A DNA stretch of 9,567 nt. It comes from Candidatus Bathyarchaeota archaeon (GTDB taxonomy: Archaea; Thermoproteota; Bathyarchaeia; Hecatellales; Hecatellaceae). Below, piece after piece: positions 1 to 5,604 of this stretch. Position numbers and translations under genes: made by a program. The DNA lies in contig DAOVDL010000012.1 of NCBI GenBank assembly GCA_030669485.1, positions 1 through 9,567 on the forward strand. The letters are read 5' to 3'. The notes below the pieces were generated by a model. That model was not told the origin of the DNA. It did no database searches and was given only the letters and a program-made list of their open reading frames with translations. Numbering within the stretch: position 1 is the first letter of the stretch; every line of letters begins with the position of its first letter.

Positions 1-1156
1 GTTCCTCCGGTGTCATCGAGTGAATTATTGCTTTCCAGCTGTCCATTTTCTCTTCGGATAACTGTTCCATCGAGTCGGTCAGGTCAAAGCCAAGGCCGGG
101 AACCATCTTCATAATCTTACCTAAAGGACCAAGCTTCCTCAAACCTTCCAACTGCTCTAACAACCCAGTCAACGTGATTTTTCCAGACAGCATAGCCTTG
201 GTCGTATCCTGCGGAACTGATATCTCAGCCTCTTTGACTTTCTCAATGAGTCCACGGAGATCCCCCATACCAAGCAGTCTGCCCGCAAACCTAGAGGGAT
301 CAAAAAGCTCTAGATCCTCTATTTTTTCCCCAGTCCCGATGAAGGTTATAGGTGCACCAGTTGCGGCCACGGCAGATAGAGCTCCGCCACCCCGAGCTGA
401 GCCGTCCAATTTCGCAACGGCTATGGATCCTATCTTCGTAGCCTGGTGGAATGCCTCCGCTTGAGTTATGGCTTGTTGACCGATCGTTCCATCTATTACC
501 ATCATAATCTGGTTTGGCTTTATCAGTGAAGCGATACTTCTCATCTCTCTGATGAGGTTTGCCTCATCCTTATGGCGACCCGCTGTATCAACAATTATAC
601 TGTCGTACCGGTCCTTTCTGAAGAGTTCAACACCCCGCTTGGCTATCTTCAATGGATCCTGGTTGCCTTCCTCCCCATAGACTGGTACGTTGGCTGTAGC
701 GGCCAACTGCTTAAGTTGGGCATAGGCTCCCGGCCGGTATGTATCAGCGCAAACCAAAGCTGCCTTGATTCCTCTCTTTCTCAGGAATCGAGCCAGCTTG
801 ACTGAGGTGGTGGTCTTCCCCGAGCCCTGAATCCCGATTAGCATGATGACATTGGTTATGCCCCTCTCTATCGGTATCTTCGCTGGTTTCTCCCCGAGGA
901 ACCGCGCCAACTCATCGTAGAGAACTTTGACAATGTGCTCCTTTCTGGAGGCACCGGGTGGGATCTTCTCGTGAAGAGCCCGTTCCTCAATACGTTTAGA
1001 AATTTCTAGAACAAGTTTGACGTTAACATCTGCTTGTAATAATGCACGTTGGAGGTCTTTGGTCAGTTCTTTGACCGCTGCTTTATCTACAACTGAAAGC
1101 CTTAGAAGCCGCTTCAAGGAATCCTGAAGTGATGAACTGAGCTTATCTAGAGTCAT
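1..1156 (-). CDS. srp54: Signal recognition particle GTPase SRP54 (C-terminus cut by window edge)
   Basis: This is the GTPase of the archaeal signal recognition particle; it binds 7S RNA and signal sequences and docks ribosomes to the FtsY receptor at the membrane. The 385 residues visible cover the helical N domain (about 1-95), the G domain (about 100-300) and the start of the M domain. Motifs read directly are the P-loop GIQGSGKTTT (108-117), DTYRPGA (138-144), G3 DTAGR (190-194), G4-like AKLDG (248-252), and GGGALS, followed by the conserved FIGTGEKIEDLELFDPSRF stretch. The M-domain entry LLEQLEGLRKLGPLGKIMKM (332-351) is typical. Family length is about 430-450 residues, so about 50-60 are missing beyond the left edge. 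The ATG at 1156 is preceded by a strong GGAGGT. It lies 66 bp downstream of deoxyhypusine synthase on the same strand, probably in one operon. An oddity is Ala in place of the usual Thr that opens G4 (TKLDG). Confidence 0.97.
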   Translation of the reverse strand, partial: MTLDKLSSSLQDSLKRLLRLSVVDKAAVKELTKDLQRALLQADVNVKLVLEISKRIEERALHEKIPPGASRKEHIVKVLYDELARFLGEKPAKIPIERGITNVIMLIGIQGSGKTTTSVKLARFLRKRGIKAALVCADTYRPGAYAQLKQLAATANVPVYGEEGNQDPLKIAKRGVELFRKDRYDSIIVDTAGRHKDEANLIREMRSIASLIKPNQIMMVIDGTIGQQAITQAEAFHQATKIGSIAVAKLDGSARGGGALSAVAATGAPITFIGTGEKIEDLELFDPSRFAGRLLGMGDLRGLIEKVKEAEISVPQDTTKAMLSGKITLTGLLEQLEGLRKLGPLGKIMKMVPGLGFDLTDSMEQLSEEKMDSWKAIIHSMTPEE

Positions 1157-1159
1157 CCG

Positions 1160-1165
1160 ACCTCC
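1160..1165 (-). promoter_or_regulatory. Shine-Dalgarno site of SRP54
   Basis: Read on the minus strand, GGAGGT lies three bases before the ATG at 1156. It is complementary to the anti-SD at the 3' end of archaeal 16S rRNA. The spacing is a little short but the match is full, which fixes the start of SRP54. Confidence 0.75.
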
Positions 1166-1222
1166 ACTCTTTCCAAAGGATAGTTGCCTCTCCTGAGATA
1201 TGAAACTGACTAAAAGGCTGAG

Positions 1223-2158
1223 CTAAGCTCTCTGCCTTTTGGGTAAGGCATAGGACACCATTAGGGGGAAGACTATGGTAAAGTCAGCTACCACTGTGAC
1301 CAGTCTACTGTTAACCTTGGCTTTCCGCCATGAGATGGCCTCTTCGAGGCTAGCGCCGGAGAGGCTTCCCGTCTCAGGGCGGTCCATCGTTATTTGAATA
1401 GCTGTGTCAACTCCGTCCCGCAACATGCTGGCACCAAGGAGAAAGTGCTTGGGCATTCCTCCACCTAAGATAACAGCACCCAACCTTTTGGCGCCGTATA
1501 CAACCTCAGCCATCCTGTCCATATCCCTCCCAAAGTCGATGTTCAGTCTTTTGAGACGACTGTAGCTCCAGAGGTGAAAACCTAGCATCGAGTCGTAGAC
1601 TCCGGGGCAGAAGATCGGAACAGAAGCAGTTGAGGCGGCCTTGAGGATTGATTTTTCTCTCTTCAACATACCGCCAATCTCACTAAGCAGCTCATATACA
1701 CCTAGACTTCCCTGCGGGTTCTTGGCCGTTATGTGATCCAGCATCCTGTAAGCCTCAGTCTCTAGGCTTCTAAAGGCATCCTCGCTGACATAGACGTCAC
1801 CTACCCTGCCTATGCCCTTTCCCCTCAAGCTTGCGTCGTCGGGGTGCATCTGCCCGCGGATGTGACTGAAACCTAAAGCCTCTAGGATGTCATGAGTTAT
1901 GTTAGATCCGTTGCTGACTACGGCGTTTACGAGCTTCTGGGCTATGAGGTCAGATATTATGTCTCTGAGCCCGCCAGCCACCGCGGGTCCTGCGAGGGAC
2001 AGGATGACTGTGTAATTTGGGTTTGAGAAGATAGATGACAGAAGATCGGCGGCCCTTGCCACTCTGCCAGCGCCGAGAACTCCTGAAGAACGCATCGTGT
2101 CTATGAGGTCAGATGCCCTTGAATTTGATCTTATCTTCATCTGCTTTACATGCTTCAA
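1223..2158 (-). CDS. dys: Deoxyhypusine synthase
   Basis: This enzyme transfers the aminobutyl group of spermidine, using NAD, to one lysine of aIF5A, the first step of hypusine formation. The 311-residue product shows the family blocks in order: SLAGPAVAGGLRDIISDLI (54-72; family GLAGAMVPAGMR-like), SNGSNITHDILEALGF (82-97), KGIGRVGDVYV (114-124), PIFCPGVYDS (181-190), GGGMPKHFLL (232-241) with the active-site His238 region, and SGASLEEAISWRKAKV (267-282). By alignment with human Lys329 (SWGKI), Lys279 in SWRKA should be the catalytic lysine. The length is normal for archaea. The first codon is TTG at 2158; an in-frame ATG at 2140 would remove KHVKQM, which resembles the conserved archaeal N-terminus (KHVKDI-like), so TTG is preferred. 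It lies 42 bp after aIF5A, its protein substrate, in the same direction, so enzyme and target are probably co-transcribed. Confidence 0.96.
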   Translation of the reverse strand: MKHVKQMKIRSNSRASDLIDTMRSSGVLGAGRVARAADLLSSIFSNPNYTVILSLAGPAVAGGLRDIISDLIAQKLVNAVVSNGSNITHDILEALGFSHIRGQMHPDDASLRGKGIGRVGDVYVSEDAFRSLETEAYRMLDHITAKNPQGSLGVYELLSEIGGMLKREKSILKAASTASVPIFCPGVYDSMLGFHLWSYSRLKRLNIDFGRDMDRMAEVVYGAKRLGAVILGGGMPKHFLLGASMLRDGVDTAIQITMDRPETGSLSGASLEEAISWRKAKVNSRLVTVVADFTIVFPLMVSYALPKRQRA

Positions 2159-2200
2159 GGGATGTTCCTTCCGCTACCTCAGAGTCTTTTTGAGGGCAGT

Positions 2201-2596
2201 TCACCCTTTCACCCTTACAATCTTTACTTTGTTGAGGATCTTCCAGTATTCAGCCTCTGCGCCATTAGATATCTTCGACTTGACCTCCTCATCCTTAGGC
2301 ATCTCAGTCTCGAAGACCTCGTAAGTTTCCAGGTCCATCAGCTGAACCGTGTTGGCTGCTTTGGATATTACTTGGGCAGTTCTCTTTTCAATTATAGGGA
2401 TCTCTATTCTCGCTGAAACAGGGCTTATTATGCTTCTTTTGACATCGTCGAAGACACCTATCGCTACTATCCTTGCCTTAGCTGAACCGTGTTTCCCTGG
2501 TTTAGAATGGTCGTAGCTCACAATCCTGCATGGTTCTCCGTCGATAATTATATGATGCCCAACCTTTGTTGAGCCTACCTCAGCTGGCTTACTCAT
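2201..2596 (-). CDS. eif5a: Translation initiation factor aIF5A (hypusine-containing)
   Basis: aIF5A binds the ribosome near the E site and helps peptide-bond formation at difficult sequences; it is active only when one lysine is converted to deoxyhypusine or hypusine. The loop HSKPGKHGSAKAR carries the modification site, Lys35 counting from the ATG used here. The N-terminal SH3-like barrel contains IDGEPCRIV and the C-terminal OB fold runs from IEIPIIEKRTAQVIS to IVRVKG, both typical. An in-frame TTG at 2608 would add four residues (MVLD), but GGTG at 2606-2603 sits six bases before the ATG at 2596 and is a good SD, and archaeal aIF5A proteins usually start MS or MSK. The ATG gives 131 residues, the normal length. 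It is first in the aIF5A-dys-SRP54 cluster. Confidence 0.97.
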   Translation of the reverse strand: MSKPAEVGSTKVGHHIIIDGEPCRIVSYDHSKPGKHGSAKARIVAIGVFDDVKRSIISPVSARIEIPIIEKRTAQVISKAANTVQLMDLETYEVFETEMPKDEEVKSKISNGAEAEYWKILNKVKIVRVKG

Positions 2597-2602
2597 ATCT
2601 AA

Positions 2603-2606
2603 CACC
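2603..2606 (-). promoter_or_regulatory. Shine-Dalgarno site of aIF5A
   Basis: GGTG on the minus strand lies six bases before the ATG at 2596. It overlaps the alternative TTG start at 2608, so it argues for the ATG. Confidence 0.6.
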
Positions 2607-2636
2607 AATCAAGCCTTAAAGTTCTAACATATGTGC

Positions 2637-2644
2637 TAATTAAA
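2637..2644 (-). promoter_or_regulatory. Candidate TATA box of the aIF5A-dys-SRP54 operon
   Basis: Minus-strand TTTAATTA resembles an archaeal TATA box. A start site about 25 bp downstream would fall near 2612-2616, giving a leader of under 20 bases that still contains the GGTG SD. No other good TATA-like site is close upstream of the ATG. Confidence 0.5.
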
Positions 2645-2756
2645 CTTACGGAAACATAACGTCTTAGGTTTCAATGAACACTTGTAGACTGAGACCATTT
2701 GAGCGCATCTTTATGCTGGCAAATGATTAATGAGCAAGGTTTTTCTGTAGCTTGTA

Positions 2757-2766
2757 GTTTTTATAT
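2757..2766 (+). promoter_or_regulatory. TATA-like element before the CcdA-like gene
   Basis: A TTTTTATATG-like stretch could be a TATA box, but a start site 25 bp downstream would fall just inside the reading frame set by the TTG at 2779. Either a weaker element further left (CTTTATGC near 2709-2716) is used, or translation starts later than annotated. Confidence 0.3.
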
Positions 2767-2778
2767 GGGGATTGATCT

Positions 2779-3402
2779 TTGCTTGAAATTCTTATTCCCA
2801 TTGCTCTTTTGGGGTTGGGGGCTTCCTTCTGTCCGCTACAGGTAGCTTTTCTAATACCCTTTACAGTTAAGCTTCTAAGTAGCGATAGAAGTGTTCACAG
2901 GGTTGTTATCTTCTCGGCTTGCGCCGCTATTCCTTTAATCGCTGCAGGGGTGTTTGTTGTCCTTATAGGTTCTCTTTTCAGTTTGGAAACGATGAGGCTT
3001 GCCTCAGCGGTGATTCTGATAGTTGTAAGCCTCTTCATTTTCAGGGTAATTCGATTTCAGCCCAAGGGATTTCTCGGGAAAAATCGGTTTGCTGTGGATA
3101 GGTTTGAAACCAGTGGCTTTACACTGGGCTTGACTTACGGCGTTTTGACGGTTGGAAGGGGTGCACCTTTCTTTCTGTCAGCTTTGGCTCTGTTGCTGCC
3201 TGCTAGGAGCATAATGCTTTCTGCTCTTGCTATGCTTGTTTATTCACAGTTGATGGTGCTTCCCATATCGTTTTTGCTGCTCTCATCTGGATGGAAGATC
3301 ATGCCGATTTTTAAGAGGTATGGACGGTATGTAGACTATGCAGTTGGTTTCATGCTTTTGGGGTTGGCGGTATACTACATCATTATAGTGCTTTTTACCT
3401 GA
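2779..3402 (+). CDS. CcdA/DsbD-like six-helix membrane protein without the redox cysteine pair
   Basis: This 207-residue protein is almost all hydrophobic, with about six membrane helices (roughly 3-25, 42-66, 72-92, 114-140, 146-170, 187-206). The layout of two three-helix halves, the opening GASFCPLQVAFLIP and the matching GLTYGVLTVGRGAPFFLSA in helix 4 resemble the CcdA/DsbD transmembrane electron-carrier family in the LysE superfamily. CcdA proteins use one cysteine in helix 1 and one in helix 4. Here Cys18 is present in helix 1 but helix 4 has GRGAP at the equivalent place; a second cysteine, Cys48, is in helix 2. Classic thiol transfer is therefore doubtful. A TGA at 2773-2775 bounds the frame, so the TTG at 2779 is the earliest possible start; GGGG lies eight bases upstream. 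No thioredoxin-like partner is adjacent. Family assignment is moderate; existence as a gene is well supported. Confidence 0.75.
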   Translation: MLEILIPIALLGLGASFCPLQVAFLIPFTVKLLSSDRSVHRVVIFSACAAIPLIAAGVFVVLIGSLFSLETMRLASAVILIVVSLFIFRVIRFQPKGFLGKNRFAVDRFETSGFTLGLTYGVLTVGRGAPFFLSALALLLPARSIMLSALAMLVYSQLMVLPISFLLLSSGWKIMPIFKRYGRYVDYAVGFMLLGLAVYYIIIVLFT

Positions 3403-3422
3403 GCATGTTTTAGGGTTATAGA

Positions 3423-3441
3423 AGCGCTATAAGTCAGCGCT
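3423..3441. terminator. Small hairpin between convergent genes
   Basis: AGCGCT at 3423-3428 is repeated at 3436-3441; because the word is its own complement, the copies can pair into a six-base stem with a seven-base loop. It lies between the ends of two convergent genes. No clear T-run follows on either strand, so a terminator role is only a suggestion. Confidence 0.25.
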
Positions 3442-3517
3442 GATGTTGTGAGGATGCTTCAGGCACGGGGGTGTCTCTTAAGATTGCTGCCGATTAAGGC
3501 TTGCTGTGATCTGAGGG

Positions 3518-5230
3518 TTAACCTCTAAGTCGGGGGATCATTTCGTCTCGTCGGGCAGGTCTAGCCAGTTCTTCAGGGTCTACGGTCACATCGATGACCG
3601 CTACGGTGCCTGCGTTTGAAGCCTCTTGAAGTGCGGATCTAAGGTCGGAGGGTTTCTCAACCTTCACCCCGAAGGCACCGTATGCTTCGGCCACTTTGGT
3701 GAAATTGGGGTTTATCAGGTCTGTTCCTATGTAGCGGCTCTCGAAGAAGTATTTTTGGGATGCTTTCTCGGAGCCGAAGCTGTAGTTGTTTAGCACTAAA
3801 ATCACAACGGGTATATCGTACTGTACCGCTGTGCCCAGTTCATGCATGGACATGGCGAAGCCTCCGTCGCCGCAGACTGTGAAGACTTGGCGGTGAGGGT
3901 TGGCAACCTTTGCTCCTAATGCTGCGGGGAACGCCCATCCTAGACAGGCGAACTTAAGGGGGGAGAGGAAGGTTCGAGGTTGGTAGAATTCTAGGAGGTG
4001 GTTGCCGAAGGTGCATGTTCCTCCCTCGTCCAGAACTATAATTGCGTCTCTGGCGGCGAAGTCTCGTAACTCCTTGAAGACTCGCTGAGGCTTTATGGGC
4101 ATTGCCTCACAGTTGGCTTTGTCGGCGTTCTCGGTTTTTTGTTCTTCCTTGATATTGGTGATCTCTTCAAGTCTAGGTTGGTTCTTGGGGGCAGTTTCGC
4201 CTAGGAGGGCTTTGGTTTCGGATGTTAACTCCTTGGTTATCTCTTTGATGTCGCCGACGATGCCTATCTCTACAGGGTAGTTTCGCCCAATTTCTCTTGG
4301 GTCTATGTTCACTTGGATTATTGGGGTTCCCTTGGGTATGTACTTATGTCCATAGAAGGTGGTGAGGTGGCCTAGCTCTGTGCCCAGTGCTAGTATGAGG
4401 TCGGAGTTCTGTGTCAGTCGCCTTGCGGCCTCTGAGCCGTCTCTTCCAAGTTGTCCAACTGCTAGGGGGTGGTCTGAGGGTACTGCATCCATGTGGCCGT
4501 AGGAGGTGGCGGTTGGTATTGTGAGGAGTTCTGCGAGTGCTAGGGTTTGTGGTGTTGCTTCATCCCACAGGACTCCCCCGCCAGCTATTATAAGTGGTCT
4601 CTTAGATGCTATGAGTTGCTCAGCGGCCTGCTTTACAAGGTTTAGGTCGCCTCTCATTTTGCCTGTTGTTCGGTAGTCTTTCCAGTGGACTACGTTGATG
4701 TCTACGATCTCGTATAGGAGGTCTCGGGGTATGTCTATGTGGACTGGGCCCTTTCTCCCTGAGAGTGCTACTCGGAAGGCATGTCTCAGCAGTTCAGGTA
4801 TTCTGTCAGCGTGAGTTGTGTGGGTGTTCCACTTCACCAGTGGCTTTAGAACGGCTTGCTGGTCTATCTCTTGGATGGTCTCTCTTCCTATCTGCGTTGT
4901 GACTGGTGCTCCGGCGATGAGGACGACTGGGGAGTAGGCTGCTTGGGCGGTGGCTATGCCTGAGATTGTGTTGGTGACGCCGGGGCCGTTGGGGACTAGG
5001 CAGACCCCTGGCTTGCCGGTTACCCTTGCGTAGCCGTCGGCCATGTGGGCGGCTGACTGTTCATGTCTGGTGTGGATGGTTTGGATTTCATCTGCATCGT
5101 AGAGGGCGTCTAGGATGGGGAGGATGCCTGAGCCGGGGAGGTAGAAGACGTGTTTAACCTCCTCTGCTCTGAGAACCTCTACTACCGCTCTGCTAGCAGT
5201 CATCTTTGCCAAGGATCGGTCGGCTCCCAC
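3518..5230 (-). CDS. Thiamine-diphosphate-dependent enzyme, acetolactate synthase/sulfoacetaldehyde acetyltransferase-like
   Basis: This 570-residue protein has the three-domain plan of the ThDP enzyme superfamily. The N-terminal pyrimidine domain (about 10-180) contains HTRHEQSAAHMADGYARVTG with the catalytic glutamate Glu57, then NGPGVTNT and IQEIDQQAVLKPLVKW as in acetolactate synthase. A central domain (about 195-335) is followed by a charged linker (about 340-380). The C-terminal ThDP domain has the Mg/ThDP motif GDGGFAMSMHELGTA through VLNN (GDG 454-456, NN 481-482). The segment after NN, GSEKASQKYFFESR, resembles sulfoacetaldehyde acetyltransferase (GAEKKNQ) more than biosynthetic acetolactate synthase, and no regulatory IlvN subunit or other branched-chain gene is nearby. 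Substrate is therefore open; 2-oxoacid decarboxylation/carboligation is the safe statement. GTG at 5230 is chosen because a TATA box lies 20-27 bp upstream, predicting a leaderless message; an ATG at 5203 is the alternative. Confidence 0.88.
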   Translation of the reverse strand: MGADRSLAKMTASRAVVEVLRAEEVKHVFYLPGSGILPILDALYDADEIQTIHTRHEQSAAHMADGYARVTGKPGVCLVPNGPGVTNTISGIATAQAAYSPVVLIAGAPVTTQIGRETIQEIDQQAVLKPLVKWNTHTTHADRIPELLRHAFRVALSGRKGPVHIDIPRDLLYEIVDINVVHWKDYRTTGKMRGDLNLVKQAAEQLIASKRPLIIAGGGVLWDEATPQTLALAELLTIPTATSYGHMDAVPSDHPLAVGQLGRDGSEAARRLTQNSDLILALGTELGHLTTFYGHKYIPKGTPIIQVNIDPREIGRNYPVEIGIVGDIKEITKELTSETKALLGETAPKNQPRLEEITNIKEEQKTENADKANCEAMPIKPQRVFKELRDFAARDAIIVLDEGGTCTFGNHLLEFYQPRTFLSPLKFACLGWAFPAALGAKVANPHRQVFTVCGDGGFAMSMHELGTAVQYDIPVVILVLNNYSFGSEKASQKYFFESRYIGTDLINPNFTKVAEAYGAFGVKVEKPSDLRSALQEASNAGTVAVIDVTVDPEELARPARRDEMIPRLRG

Positions 5231-5249
5231 AGAGAGTCAGTGTAGCGGC

Positions 5250-5257
5250 TATATAAG
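5250..5257 (-). promoter_or_regulatory. TATA box of the ThDP enzyme gene (leaderless promoter)
   Basis: The minus strand reads CTTATATA in an A/T-rich context. Its centre is about 24 bp from the GTG at 5230, the distance at which archaeal RNA polymerase starts. No SD precedes either the GTG or the ATG at 5203, so leaderless translation from GTG is the simplest reading. Confidence 0.6.
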
Positions 5258-5277
5258 TTTGGGGAATCTGCTTGAAG

Positions 5278-5287
5278 AGGGGGGGTG
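5278..5287 (+). repeat. AGGGGGGGTG copy 1
   Basis: This exact decamer, with a run of seven G, stands four bases before the palindrome array. An identical copy precedes the second array. Confidence 0.6.
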
Positions 5288-5291
5288 TTAC

Positions 5292-5331
5292 CATTGTTGA
5301 ACATTGTTTAACATTGCTAGCATTGTTAACA
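5292..5331. repeat. Array of four tandem palindromes (TGTTnAACA type)
   Basis: CATTG starts recur at 5292, 5302, 5312 and 5321. Each unit holds a perfect small palindrome: TGTTGAACA (5295-5303), TGTTTAACA (5305-5313), TGCTAGCA (5315-5322) and TGTTAACA (5324-5331). Centres are 10, 9.5 and 9 bp apart, close to one helical turn, so a dimeric protein could bind all four on one DNA face. The array lies about 35 bp upstream of the TATA box of the ThDP enzyme gene. Function is inferred; the repeats and dyads are read directly. Confidence 0.75.
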
Positions 5332-5433
5332 GGTGTTGGCGTGGAGGGGTTTGGATCCTTTGGTTGCCAGTGGGTACCTTTGCTGTCAAGTTGGGATCTT
5401 CGGTGGTCGTTGAGTTTAACCGGGTTGGTTTTT

Positions 5434-5443
5434 AGGGGGGGTG
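5434..5443 (+). repeat. AGGGGGGGTG copy 2
   Basis: This is identical to the copy at 5278-5287, 156 bp to its left. It stands seven bases before the seven-decamer array, so the two arrays share the same leading element. Confidence 0.6.
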
Positions 5444-5450
5444 CCCACAC

Positions 5451-5520
5451 TGTGGTCAAGTGTGGTCAATCGTGGGCAGATGTGGGTAAGTGTGGGTAGT
5501 TGTGGTCAATGGTGGTCAAG
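5451..5520. repeat. Seven tandem decamers, consensus TGTGGTCAAG
   Basis: Seven uninterrupted 10-base units run head to tail: TGTGGTCAAG, TGTGGTCAAT, CGTGGGCAGA, TGTGGGTAAG, TGTGGGTAGT, TGTGGTCAAT and GGTGGTCAAG. The GTGG core is kept in all seven. The unit matches a helical turn, and ten bases is not a multiple of three, so the period is not a codon effect. The array ends about 47 bp before the TATA box of padR. It begins inside a dyad, CCACA-C-TGTGG (5445-5455). It could be a phased regulator-binding array or a minisatellite. Confidence 0.85.
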
Positions 5521-5566
5521 CATGAACTCGGCGTTTTGAGGGGCTGCCCGGTATGTGTGAATAAGC

Positions 5567-5574
5567 TTTTATAT
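5567..5574 (+). promoter_or_regulatory. TATA box of the padR-MFS operon
   Basis: TTTTATAT is a good archaeal TATA element. A start about 26 bp downstream would be near 5597, leaving a leader of about eight bases before the ATG at 5605. No SD is present, which agrees with a near-leaderless message. Confidence 0.6.
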
Positions 5575-5585
5575 TGTTGAGAGGA

Positions 5586-5602
5586 ATATCGTTTTCTGAT
5601 AT
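5586..5602. promoter_or_regulatory. Candidate operator dyad at the padR start site
   Basis: ATATC (5586-5590) and GATAT (5598-5602) form an inverted repeat around a seven-base centre, overlapping the predicted transcription start. A third GATAT lies at 5611-5615 within the gene, as part of a direct repeat TCTGATAT. The position suits autorepression by the PadR product, a common habit of that family, but binding is inferred. Confidence 0.4.
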
Positions 5603-5604
5603 CG

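Larger units (their letters stand above)
5231..5604. other. Divergent intergenic control region, G/T-rich with decamer periodicity
   Basis: This is about 370 bp between the divergently transcribed ThDP enzyme and PadR genes. The plus strand is strikingly rich in G and T with many GGG runs, and short words recur at steps of about 10 bases. It contains the TATA boxes of both flanking genes, two clear tandem arrays, and an interspace (about 5332-5433) with scattered look-alike words such as TGCTGTCAAG (5381-5390) and CGGTGGTCGT (5401-5410). Open frames cross it on both strands but overlap each other and the repeats and show no protein signature, so I call no gene here. Confidence 0.7.

Noticed and set aside
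174..805. Plus-strand open frames of 96 and 77 codons
   Set aside because: They lie antisense to SRP54, whose frame carries all the GTPase motifs; the plus-strand products have no recognisable domains.
2097..2416. Plus-strand frames across the dys/aIF5A junction
   Set aside because: They are antisense to two certain genes and cross the short gap between them without any protein signature.
2674..2730. 18-codon plus-strand frame starting MNTCRLRPFERIF
   Set aside because: It is very short, has no SD or suitable TATA box and resembles no known peptide.
4095..4280. Plus-strand 61-codon frame
   Set aside because: It is antisense to the linker region of the ThDP enzyme; low-complexity hydrophobic product.
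5193..5499. Opposed frames of 88 (minus) and 75 (plus) codons in the divergent region
   Set aside because: They overlap each other, run through the decamer arrays and promoters, and have no family resemblance. The 10-base repeat period does not fit codons.
5292..5520. CRISPR array
   Set aside because: Units are about 10 bases and directly adjacent; there are no 25-40 base spacers and no cas genes nearby.
5451..5520. Replication-origin iterons
   Set aside because: Archaeal origin boxes are longer dyads near cdc6/orc1 genes; none is present here, and the array sits between ordinary promoters.
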